Shown here piece after piece: positions 22,405 to 28,712 of a stretch of 35,973 nt of DNA (positions are counted from its first letter, which is position 1; every line of letters starts with the position of its first letter). Origin of the DNA: a virus; the IMG/VR virus record IMGVR_UViG_3300046522_000628, positions 1 to 35,973 of that record; one strand, 5' to 3'. Under the pieces are notes generated by a model. The model ran no database searches. It saw nothing but the letters and a program-made list of their open reading frames with translations, and was not told the origin of the DNA. The position numbers and the translations under genes are program-made.

Positions 22405-23744
22405 ACCCGCATCGGCATAAGCACGTACAGCCCGCGCGCGTCGTCATTGGCGTCGCGGAACAGCGTCGGTGCGGCCGGGTCGGCCAGCTCGACCCGCATC
22501 GTGTCGCCCTGGATGCGGCCCAGCAATTCGGTCAGGAACGTCCCGTTGAACCCGATCGTCAGCGCCTCGGAATCGTAATCGCCCGGGGCTTCCTCGCGCG
22601 CATCGCCCAACTCCGCCGACTGGCACGACAGCGTCACCATGTCGCGGTCGAGCGCCACCTTGACCGCGCGCGTCTTGCCGTCCGCCATCACCATCACTCG
22701 CCCCGCCGCCGCGGCCAGCGTCTTCGGGTCGACCAGCAGCACCTTGTCATTGCCGCTGGGGATCACGCGCGTGTAATCGGGGAAGGTGCCGTCGACCAGC
22801 TTGGTGGTCAGCACCATGTCGCCCAGGTCGAACCGCGCCTTGCCGGCGTTGATCGCCACCTCGACCGGCCCCTCGAAACCATCGAGCACCTTGTCGAGCA
22901 CGCCGATCGCCTTGCGCGGGACGATCACCCCATTCAACGCACCGGCGCCGTCGGGCTGGGGCAGGTCATAGCGCGCCAGCCGGTGCCCGTCGGTCGCCAC
23001 CGCGCGCAGCACCATCACCACGCCCTCACCGTCGACGCCAGAAGACCCGGTAACGACACCCCTGCTCTCGGTCGCGTGGAGATAGATGCCGTTGAGATAA
23101 TAGCGTGTTTCCTCGGTGCACATGGCGAAGCGCACGCCGTCGATCATCGCGGCCAGGTCGAACGCCGCCAGCTCGAACACATGGTCGAACGCGGCGTCGG
23201 TCATCACCGGGAAATCCTCGACCGGCAGCGTCGGCAGCGTGAAGCGCGCCCGGCCCGCGGTCGCGACGACCTTGCCGGGCTCGAGCGTCAGCGTGATCGT
23301 CGCGTCGCCGTCGATCTTCTTGACGATGTCCGACAACAGCCGTTCGGCCACCGTGGTGCGAAAAGGCAGCGCGTCCGCCGCCTGCTCGACGTCGAGGATC
23401 CGCACGCATTCCATGTCGAGATCGGTCGCGATCAGCGTCGCCTTGCCATGCTCGGCAGAGATCATGACGTTCGACAGGATCGGAATGGTGTTGCGCCGCT
23501 CGACCACCTCGCCGATCCCGGCCAGCGCCGCCTTCAGCTGCTTGGCGACGAAGGCGATGACGCGCGGCTTTCCGTCGTTGCCGGGCGAGTCGGGCAGGTC
23601 CTTCTTGGCCCGGCCCTTGGCCTTGGGCTTGTCGGCCGCGTCGTTCACCTCGGGCGAGGGCTCGGGCGCCGGGGCGTCGTCGCCCGGCTGCTCGATTTCG
23701 ACCGTGTCGGGATTGTCCTCGGGCGCGAGCGTGTCATCGGTCAT
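22401..23744 (-). CDS. dnaN: DNA polymerase III beta subunit (sliding clamp), phage-encoded
   Basis: A 447-residue beta clamp that would tether DNA polymerase to the template. All three clamp domains are present: the first near IGEVVERRNTIPILSNVMIS, the second with the conserved AVATDGHRLARYDLP, the third ending YVLMPMRV, the usual clamp C-terminus. The first ~60 residues are an Asp/Glu/Pro/Ala-rich extension absent from chromosomal DnaN (about 370 residues), ending in a basic patch PKAKGRAKK. I start at ATG 23744, six bases after GGAGACCAGA; ATG 23756 is possible. It overlaps the genes on both sides. A full clamp is uncommon in a temperate siphophage of this size. Confidence 0.95.
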   Translation of the reverse strand: MTDDTLAPEDNPDTVEIEQPGDDAPAPEPSPEVNDAADKPKAKGRAKKDLPDSPGNDGKPRVIAFVAKQLKAALAGIGEVVERRNTIPILSNVMISAEHGKATLIATDLDMECVRILDVEQAADALPFRTTVAERLLSDIVKKIDGDATITLTLEPGKVVATAGRARFTLPTLPVEDFPVMTDAAFDHVFELAAFDLAAMIDGVRFAMCTEETRYYLNGIYLHATESRGVVTGSSGVDGEGVVMVLRAVATDGHRLARYDLPQPDGAGALNGVIVPRKAIGVLDKVLDGFEGPVEVAINAGKARFDLGDMVLTTKLVDGTFPDYTRVIPSGNDKVLLVDPKTLAAAAGRVMVMADGKTRAVKVALDRDMVTLSCQSAELGDAREEAPGDYDSEALTIGFNGTFLTELLGRIQGDTMRVELADPAAPTLFRDANDDARGLYVLMPMRV

Positions 23745-24024
23745 TCTGGTCTCCATCGGAATCGGCGATGCCCGCGCGGATCGACTGCGCCAGGCCGGTG
23801 ATCAGCGTCCCGGCGTCGCGAGCGAACGCGGGATCGTGCTGGTGCGGGCTGATCGGTGCTTCCCACGACTCCCGCTTGCGCGGGCCGGCGATCAGGCGAG
23901 CGGCAAAGGCGTCGAGATAATCGGCATGCCGAACCCGCTGCGCCGCCTCCCCCGCCGCAAAGGCATCGTCCAGGTCGCAGCGATCAAGCTCGCGCGACGA
24001 TGAGGCACAGCCGCCGTCGGTCAT
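23734..24024 (-). CDS. Hypothetical phage protein
   Basis: A 96-residue helical protein starting MTDGGCASSSRELDRCDLDD at ATG 24024, which overlaps the upstream stop (ATGA). The segment AGEAAQRVRHADYLDAFAAR is a likely amphipathic helix. The C-terminus is Asp-rich and overlaps the start of the clamp gene by eleven bases, so the clamp's ribosome site lies inside this gene. No family recognised. Confidence 0.7.
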   Translation of the reverse strand: MTDGGCASSSRELDRCDLDDAFAAGEAAQRVRHADYLDAFAARLIAGPRKRESWEAPISPHQHDPAFARDAGTLITGLAQSIRAGIADSDGDQNDR

Positions 24025-24428
24025 GGCCGCACCGACGGCGCAGGTGATGCCCGCGTAATGCCGCTATTCGTTCGCTTCAGATGGGCGGTGTGGCGGCAGG
24101 CGCGACAGGCATCGTCGCCGTTGCTCGGGTTTCGAATCGCTCTCGCGCTGCGGCGTTCGTAGGAACTGCAAGCGCAGCGAACCAGCCACTTACCCTCCCC
24201 GCCGAACTTTCCGAGATAGCCGATGACGGTGAATCGACCGATCGTTAGCCCGGAAAGATCGACCTGACCGCGCGCCAATGGCTTCGTCATCGGCGCAGCA
24301 TCGGATGACCAATGGTCGACCGCAGGCCGAGGCCCAACGGGCTGCTGGCCGCGCGACTGTGACGTCACGATCCCTGCGGTCGTGTTGATAGGCTTTGAGA
24401 CCGCAAGCCTGTCCCACAGTCCCTTCAC
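24021..24428 (-). CDS. Zinc-binding phage protein with CxC...CxxC cluster
   Basis: A 135-residue protein. Residues of about 58-115 match a common phage pattern: LSGLTIGRFTVIGYLGKFGG, then WLVRCACSSYERRSA, then DDACRACRHTAHLKR, giving a four-cysteine cluster. Proteins with this GxxxGRFTVI...W.CRC module often occur near HNH or AP2-type DNA-binding domains. Only the zinc part is here. It starts at GTG 24428, overlapping the upstream stop (GTGA). It probably binds DNA; the target is unknown. Confidence 0.77.
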   Translation of the reverse strand: MKGLWDRLAVSKPINTTAGIVTSQSRGQQPVGPRPAVDHWSSDAAPMTKPLARGQVDLSGLTIGRFTVIGYLGKFGGEGKWLVRCACSSYERRSARAIRNPSNGDDACRACRHTAHLKRTNSGITRASPAPSVRP

Positions 24429-25519
24429 GCCGCCTGCTCCCGCTGCTCGGCGACGATCGCCATCAGCCCGGCCTCGATCACGCGGGCGAGCATCGTCGCG
24501 GGGGTGGTTTCGTCGTCATGCGCGCGCGCAATCACGCCGCGCAGCAGCTGCGGCCATTGCCGGCGCAGGAACAGGAACGCGTCCTCGGGCTCGGCGAGCA
24601 AGGCCGCCTGCAGGCCGACGACGCTGGCCGACAGCGGGTCGTGCACCGTCGCCGACAGCTTGCGCACCGGTCGGCGCCGTTCGCCCATCGCCTCGGCTTT
24701 AACGACGTCAGCCAGCGAGTCGCCCGCTGCCGGCTCGATCGCCTCGACAAACCGCACGCCCGGCGCCGCCGCTACCGACGCCATCTGGATCGCGTCGGCT
24801 ATGCCGCGGGCGACATCGTGGTTCCACGCGCGCACCTGGTCGCGGGTCGCGCCGTTGGGCCAGCGCTCCATGAACGCCCGGATCGGCCCGGCGGTCCTGT
24901 CCCGGGCGGTGCCGCGCCGGCGCAGCAGGTTGACATAGCCGGGATGCGTCAGCGCGAGGTCGCCGAGCAACGACGCCCCCATCCGCGTGCGCGCCAGGTA
25001 AAGCTCGATCTCGGCGAGCAGCGCCCGGCCGAGCGACGCGTCGTCCGCGATCAGATTGGGGCGGGAGTGGCCGGGGACGCTGGGGAGAGGACCAGCATCC
25101 CCGGCCGCCGCGACCTCGCCTTGCTCGCCAGGGGGGTGGGCACATGGCTCGGTCGTGGATTGGTGATCGGGTGCGGTCTCTCCCGCCGTCGCGTCCATAA
25201 GCTCAGACGTTGCAGCTGGTGCCCGGGCGCCAGCACCCCTACTCACGGACTCCACCGGGGCTTCGCTCGCGCGCTCCACCCCGGCATCATCACCCGCTTT
25301 CGCTTGGTATTCCTGATTGTCCGCCATCATCGACGCACTCAATTCGAGCGCGCCGAACTTGATCTTGCCGGTGTTGCGCAGCGATCGGATCGCGATGTTG
25401 GCCTCGAGGATCGACAGGCCAGCCTGACGCGCGACCAAGGACGGCGTCCAGCGGTCCATTCCCTCGGGCAGCGCCAGGCGCAGCGCCTCTACCACCTTGC
25501 GCTGATCGGCCGCGCTCAT
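24425..25519 (-). CDS. Putative DNA-binding protein with two helix-turn-helix-like regions
   Basis: A 364-residue protein. An N-terminal winged-helix-like segment covers about residues 1-60 (WTPSLVARQAGLSILEANIA, IRSLRNTGKIKF). A low-complexity Ala/Gly/Pro linker follows to about 170. A second motif at about 180-225 (LARTRMGASLLGDLALTHPG, then LLRRRGTARDRTAGPIRAFM) resembles the Cro-like protein encoded at 27025-27348. The C-terminal 120 residues are helical. The start at ATG 25519 overlaps the stop of a 55-residue gene. The place ahead of the clamp and primase genes suggests a replication initiator or regulator, but this is inference. Confidence 0.72.
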   Translation of the reverse strand: MSAADQRKVVEALRLALPEGMDRWTPSLVARQAGLSILEANIAIRSLRNTGKIKFGALELSASMMADNQEYQAKAGDDAGVERASEAPVESVSRGAGARAPAATSELMDATAGETAPDHQSTTEPCAHPPGEQGEVAAAGDAGPLPSVPGHSRPNLIADDASLGRALLAEIELYLARTRMGASLLGDLALTHPGYVNLLRRRGTARDRTAGPIRAFMERWPNGATRDQVRAWNHDVARGIADAIQMASVAAAPGVRFVEAIEPAAGDSLADVVKAEAMGERRRPVRKLSATVHDPLSASVVGLQAALLAEPEDAFLFLRRQWPQLLRGVIARAHDDETTPATMLARVIEAGLMAIVAEQREQAA

Positions 25520-25683
25520 CGAGCGCCTCCATCCGCAGGAAGGCGATGGGCCGCACGCGCCATCACGGCCTGACCGCAATTGGCCAGCAGGATGGATTTG
25601 CGCCGCCGTGCGGTCATGCGATCGCCATGCTCTGCCAGCAACCGGGCGACGACGATCGCGGGCGGGATCGGCAAGGTGCTCAT
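25516..25683 (-). CDS. 55-residue hypothetical protein
   Basis: A short gene starting MSTLPIPPAIVVARLLAEHG at ATG 25683 and ending in RLPADGGAR, with basic residues in the centre (RMTARRRKS). Its start overlaps the stop of the upstream membrane peptide (ATGA) and its stop overlaps the start of the 364-residue gene. These two junctions are the main reason to accept it. It is probably helical and may bind nucleic acid through the Arg cluster; function unknown. Confidence 0.65.
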   Translation of the reverse strand: MSTLPIPPAIVVARLLAEHGDRMTARRRKSILLANCGQAVMARAAHRLPADGGAR

Positions 25684-25808
25684 ACCCGCAACCCCCGCAC
25701 GATCCGCCAGAGCGTGATCGGCGCGACGAAGACCACGATGATCGCCAGCACCAGCAGCGCCAGCGCGATCATCGCCATGTCGGCGGCAAAGCCCCGCGCC
25801 CGGCTCAC
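25680..25808 (-). CDS. 42-residue single-span membrane peptide
   Basis: Starts at GTG 25808, overlapping the upstream stop (GTGA). After a basic N-terminus (SRARGFAADMA) comes a single hydrophobic span, MIALALLVLAIIVVFVAP, then a short basic tail (LWRIVRGLRV). The layout closely resembles another tiny gene at 26017-26136. Such peptides in phages can modify membrane receptors or block superinfection, but nothing here shows the function. Confidence 0.65.
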   Translation of the reverse strand: MSRARGFAADMAMIALALLVLAIIVVFVAPITLWRIVRGLRV

Positions 25809-26017
25809 TTGCCGCGGCCCAGGTTGCGGTCGACTTGCGGCGTGTCGCGCAGCGCGCGATCCCACGCGCCCGACTCGGAGCGATCGTCGATCGTCACGGT
25901 CGGATTATTGCAGGCACGCCACGGGATCAGCATCACGCGACGGAACCCATCGCCAATGGTCAGGTCGACCGTGGGCACCCGATTGACGGGCATCCCCATC
26001 GAGAGAAGGTGCGCCAT
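25805..26017 (-). CDS. 70-residue hypothetical protein
   Basis: Begins MAHLLSMGMPVNRVPTVDLT at ATG 26017, overlapping the upstream stop (TGATG); a longer frame to 26047 is less likely. The middle part (DGFRRVMLIPWRACNNP) looks strand-like and the C-terminus is charged. It stands between the two membrane peptides. No family recognised. Confidence 0.65.
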   Translation of the reverse strand: MAHLLSMGMPVNRVPTVDLTIGDGFRRVMLIPWRACNNPTVTIDDRSESGAWDRALRDTPQVDRNLGRGK

Positions 26018-26136
26018 CACCACGACCCCTCGCTGCGCCCCGACCACCAGGCCGAGACGGCGCGGGCGGTCCGCGCCAGCACCGGAGCGGTCGCCACCAC
26101 GATCAGCAGGACGATCAGGGCGAGCAGCACGCTCAC
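26017..26136 (-). CDS. 39-residue single-span membrane peptide
   Basis: Starts at GTG 26136, overlapping the upstream stop (GTGA), and reads SVLLALIVLLIVVATAP followed by a basic/aromatic tail (LARTARAVSAWWSGRSEGSW). Its hydrophobic span and the following Ala-Pro plus Arg-rich tail resemble the peptide at 25680-25808, so the two may be diverged duplicates. A longer frame to 26289 exists but overlaps the upstream gene. Confidence 0.62.
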   Translation of the reverse strand: MSVLLALIVLLIVVATAPVLARTARAVSAWWSGRSEGSW

Positions 26137-26480
26137 AGCCCCGACCCCGCCGTCAGGGTGCGGCGATGGATCGTGCCGGGCTTCTTCACCGGCGCCGACA
26201 AGGGCCGCGACGATCGTTGCGCGATGTAGAGCAACTTGAACGGCTCGACCCGCTTCTGGACCAGATAGACGAAGCCAAGATGCTCGCACCCGAGCAGTTC
26301 CTCGGCGACCCCGGATGCCGCGTCCTGCTTGGCAAAGAAGCCGATCGCATAGACCAGCTGCGCGCCCGGCTGCGCACCCGCTACCCAGGCACGGATATCG
26401 CCGACGGTCAGATGCCGGCGGTCGACGACCAGCGCCCGCTGCGCGGCGACCTCACTTGCTGCGATCAGTTCCCCACTCAC
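26133..26480 (-). CDS. Hypothetical phage protein
   Basis: A 115-residue protein starting with GTG at 26480 (SGELIAASEVAAQRALVVDR). Segments such as RHLTVGDIRAWVAGAQPGA and GFVYLVQKRVEPFKLLYIAQ suggest a mixed alpha/beta fold; the tail is basic (KKPGTIHRRT). It is separated from the CII-like gene by a 53-bp gap and coupled to the membrane peptide downstream. Proteins of this general look are frequent in early regions of alphaproteobacterial prophages, without known function. Confidence 0.65.
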   Translation of the reverse strand: MSGELIAASEVAAQRALVVDRRHLTVGDIRAWVAGAQPGAQLVYAIGFFAKQDAASGVAEELLGCEHLGFVYLVQKRVEPFKLLYIAQRSSRPLSAPVKKPGTIHRRTLTAGSGL

Positions 26481-26533
26481 CCCGGTAACCCCTTTGTCAG
26501 ATTGAAAATCTTGCCCGCTCGCCCCGTCGGCGA

Positions 26534-27028
26534 TCAGCCCGGGGGCGCAGGCCGTCGCGCGGTCAGCGATGCGCGCAGCCCGGCGACGGCGTCGGCCAGC
26601 TCGTCGGTCTCACGCAGCGCGTCCTCGATCTCGCGCGGGCTCATCGGCTTGCTGTCAGCGACGCGGGCGGCGAGCAGCTTGATCACGTCGCCGGCCTCGC
26701 TCGCGATGCAGCCCAGGTGCATCGGCAGGCTCGCCTCGTCACCGGCATCGCCGGCCGGGACCAGCACGAACCCCTGCCGCCGCGCCAGCGCGCGGGTGAT
26801 GTGCGGATGGCCGGGGCGGCCGATGCCGCGATCCTCGATCTTGGCGACCTGGTCGATCCGGGCGAACGCCCGAGTCGTGCGCGAGCACAGGTTGGAAATG
26901 TGCGACTGCTTGGCCTCGAGCACCGGCTCGAGCCGGGCCTGCCCGCCCGCCGCGTCGACCGCGTCGTCAGTCGCGATCTTGAGGTCGATCTCGTCGTGCG
27001 ACAGCGAGAGGTCGCGGGCGTAGCTCAT
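26534..27028 (-). CDS. CII-like phage regulatory protein
   Basis: A 164-residue protein. The N-terminal half carries a helix-turn-helix-like pattern (DAVDAAGGQARLEPVLEAKQ, then SHISNLCSRTTRAFARIDQV) typical of the phage CII/CP76-type regulators; the rest is helical, with a C-terminal region that may oligomerise. It is the second gene of the minus-strand early operon, directly after the Cro-like gene, which is the lambda cII slot. The ATG at 27028 overlaps the Cro-like stop (ATGA). By analogy it would favour lysogeny by activating repressor or recombinase transcription; that is inferred. Confidence 0.7.
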   Translation of the reverse strand: MSYARDLSLSHDEIDLKIATDDAVDAAGGQARLEPVLEAKQSHISNLCSRTTRAFARIDQVAKIEDRGIGRPGHPHITRALARRQGFVLVPAGDAGDEASLPMHLGCIASEAGDVIKLLAARVADSKPMSPREIEDALRETDELADAVAGLRASLTARRPAPPG

Positions 27029-27348
27029 GCCGCTTCCCCCACCCCAGCGTCCGCTGTTGCGGATTGCTGGCCCAAAGGCTGGGTGATGGACGGCGCGGCG
27101 TTATCGCCTGACACGTCCGCCCCCTGCCCTTTATTCGCCGCATCCTGCTCGGCGATGAAGTCGAGCAGCTTCTGACCCAGGGTCAGGCTGACCGATCGGC
27201 CGCCGCGGAGATTGGTGAGCAGCGCGCCGTCGTTGTTGGCGTCGAGCCCGAAGCGAGTCGCCGACATGCTCGGCGTGCGCGCAAGGAAGTCCTCGATCTG
27301 CTGCAACAGCGCCTTGTTGGGGTCGGAACTGGGAAGGATGGTGGTCAT
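27025..27348 (-). CDS. Cro-like small DNA-binding protein
   Basis: A 107-residue protein starting MTTILPSSDPNKALLQQIED at ATG 27348. Residues of about 20-65 (FLARTPSMSATRFGLDANND, then LLTNLRGGRSVSLTLGQKLL) form a compact helix-turn-helix pattern that recurs in small sphingomonad and rhizobial phage regulators. The tail is Ala/Gly/Gln-rich. It is the first gene of the early operon and is divergent from the repressor, the position of Cro. No ribosome site is visible and the predicted transcript start is only a few bases upstream, so its mRNA may be nearly leaderless. Confidence 0.75.
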   Translation of the reverse strand: MTTILPSSDPNKALLQQIEDFLARTPSMSATRFGLDANNDGALLTNLRGGRSVSLTLGQKLLDFIAEQDAANKGQGADVSGDNAAPSITQPLGQQSATADAGVGEAA

Positions 27349-27355
27349 GGGGAGC

Positions 27356-27387
27356 GTTGGATAATGAGATATTTCCAATGACGCAAG
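27356..27387 (-). promoter_or_regulatory. Early promoter with operator (PR-like) for the Cro-like operon
   Basis: On the minus strand TTGCGT (27386-27381), a 17-base spacer and TATCCA (27363-27358) form a promoter just upstream of the Cro-like ATG. The spacer holds a dyad, TTGGA...TCCAA, suited to repressor binding. The block matches 26 of 32 bases of the block at 28654-28685 in inverted orientation. Confidence 0.7.
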
Positions 27388-27395
27388 CGGCAATT

Positions 27396-27442
27396 GTGGA
27401 AAATTCTCCACCTGCCGCAATCCTGGCGCATGGGATATTCCC
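27396..27442. promoter_or_regulatory. Two further candidate operator dyads upstream of the repressor gene
   Basis: GTGGAAAATTCTCCAC (27396-27411) has five-base arms plus an inner AATT. TGGGATATTCCCA (27431-27443) has five-base arms. Both share the GGA...TCC outline with the main operator. They lie between that promoter and the repressor start, where the repressor or the Cro-like protein could tune repressor transcription. Confidence 0.55.
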
Positions 27443-27449
27443 AACGCCG

Positions 27450-28193
27450 ATGGCGGGGGACGACCAAAACAACGAACCTTCCCGGCTTTGGGAAGTGTTC
27501 GATTCGATTCGCCCGGCCGATCTCAGCTGGGCGGAATGGACCCGTCGCGCGCACGTCTCGGTCAGCTTCTTCACCGACATCAGGCGCAAGGGCACCAAGC
27601 CCAGCTATGACAAATTGGGCCGCGTGCTCGGTGTGGTCGGCATGTCGCTGTCCGATTTCCACGCGCTCGAATCGGAACGCGATGGCGCGCCGCTGATGGC
27701 GCTACATTCGCCGCGCACCCCGTTCACCTCAATCGGCGATCCGCGCGACGTGCCCATGCTCGGCACCGCCCAGGCCGCCGATTTCCAGGTGACCGCCGAC
27801 GGCACCATGGTGTTCGCCGAACAGATCGACGTTCATCTCGACGAGGTGATCGACATGGTCCGCCGCCCGCCGGCGTTGAAGGACCGCAAGACGGTCTATT
27901 CGCTGACCGTGCGCGGCACCTCGCTCAAGCCCAAGTTCGAGGATGGCGATCCGATCTATGTCGACCCCGAACAGCGCCCGTCGATCGGCGACATCGTCGT
28001 CGTCCAGCTGATGACGCGCGACGAGGAAGGCGAAGGCCGGATCGCCAGCGTGCTGATCAAGGAACTGGTGCGCCGCGGCTCGGATTATATCGAGCTCGAG
28101 CAGTACAACCCGCCGCTGCGTTTCCGCATCGCCGCGCGCCAGGTGGCGTCGATCCACCGCTGGGTGCCGTGGCGCGAACTCGTCAGCTTCTAA
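27450..28193 (+). CDS. CI-like phage repressor, S24/LexA-type
   Basis: A 247-residue lysogeny repressor. The N-terminal helix-turn-helix is at about residues 20-60 (LSWAEWTRRAHVSVSFFTDI, then RRKGTKPSYDKLGRVLG). The C-terminal S24 domain has the catalytic Ser in RGTSLKPKFEDGDPI and the likely Lys in ASVLIKELVRR. The hinge contains MLGTAQAADFQV; no clear Ala-Gly cleavage pair is seen, so RecA-induced self-cleavage is uncertain. I start at ATG 27450, after the operator dyads; the frame is open back to a TTG at 27357 inside the operator. It should repress both flanking early promoters. Confidence 0.9.
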   Translation: MAGDDQNNEPSRLWEVFDSIRPADLSWAEWTRRAHVSVSFFTDIRRKGTKPSYDKLGRVLGVVGMSLSDFHALESERDGAPLMALHSPRTPFTSIGDPRDVPMLGTAQAADFQVTADGTMVFAEQIDVHLDEVIDMVRRPPALKDRKTVYSLTVRGTSLKPKFEDGDPIYVDPEQRPSIGDIVVVQLMTRDEEGEGRIASVLIKELVRRGSDYIELEQYNPPLRFRIAARQVASIHRWVPWRELVSF

Positions 28194-28194
28194 C

Positions 28195-28581
28195 CTAGAA
28201 TTTCGTCACTGCCGCAGGGAAGCCGGTGAACGGTTGCGACTCGCAGCGCCCGGTCGACTTCACGTAGAGCAACGCACCACGGCGCCCCGACGAGGTCAGG
28301 ATGGTCTGCTCGCCGCTGGTGCGATCGATGACGTTGATCGCATAGTCGGACGCGCCAGGCGCCGGATTGCCGCGCTGGTCGAGCGTGATCCGCGATGGCT
28401 GCACCTCGGCGATATCGCGCAGCAGCGGGCAATCGCCCTCGCAATATTTGCCGCTGGCGAGGTCGATCCGATAGGTCGTGCGGTACGGCGTCGCCCCGTC
28501 GCGATCGCCGCCGGCGACGGTCATCGTACCGGTGCACACCAGGTTGAACGCAGCCGCCGCGGCTGCCGCCATGATCCACAT
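28195..28581 (-). CDS. Secreted-protein-like gene, candidate lysogenic conversion (moron)
   Basis: A 128-residue protein with a likely signal sequence (MWIMAAAAAAAFNLVCTGTM), so probably exported; the Cys near residue 16 could allow lipidation, though the motif is not classical. The mature part has paired Cys residues (YCEGDCPLL) and ends SQPFTGFPAAVTKF. Proteins ending in a similar F.GFP...TKF pattern are widespread in sphingomonads as unknowns. It lies next to the repressor, convergent with a one-base gap, and has its own promoter and a GGGAGGG ribosome site before ATG 28581. This suits expression in the lysogen. The function is unknown. Confidence 0.8.
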   Translation of the reverse strand: MWIMAAAAAAAFNLVCTGTMTVAGGDRDGATPYRTTYRIDLASGKYCEGDCPLLRDIAEVQPSRITLDQRGNPAPGASDYAINVIDRTSGEQTILTSSGRRGALLYVKSTGRCESQPFTGFPAAVTKF

Positions 28582-28601
28582 CGCAAGGCCCTCCCCGGAC
28601 G

Positions 28602-28610
28602 ATCATAGCA
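28602..28610 (-). promoter_or_regulatory. Extended -10 promoter for the secreted-protein gene
   Basis: On the minus strand TGCTATGAT forms an extended -10 element (28610-28602). The start would be near 28595, giving a leader of about 14 bases that contains the ribosome site. No good -35 at 17 bases is visible, as is usual for extended -10 promoters. It is separate from the operator-bound promoter to its right. Confidence 0.55.
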
Positions 28611-28634
28611 CGAGGCGCGCCGCAAGGGCCGCAA

Positions 28635-28685
28635 GGATATGTCCAACGCCTCGCTTGACGCATTGGATATTTCTCATTATCCACC
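28635..28685 (+). promoter_or_regulatory. Early promoter with operators (PL-like) for the plus-strand operon
   Basis: TTGACG (28655-28660), a 17-base spacer and TATCCA (28678-28683) form a promoter 30 bases before the first gene. The spacer contains TTGGAT...TCC-type dyad sequence matching the Cro-side operator in inverted orientation. A further site, GGATATGTCC, lies at 28635-28644. Repressor binding here would shut off the operon that ends in the recombinase gene. Confidence 0.68.
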
Positions 28686-28712
28686 GCTCCCGTTGAACGA
28701 ACGGAGGGCGAC

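Noticed and set aside
27357-27449. Longer N-terminus of the repressor from a TTG at 27357 or ATG at 27378
   Set aside because: That region holds the operator dyads, lacks a ribosome site, and the extra residues do not resemble repressor sequence. The start at 27450 is preferred, though not proven.
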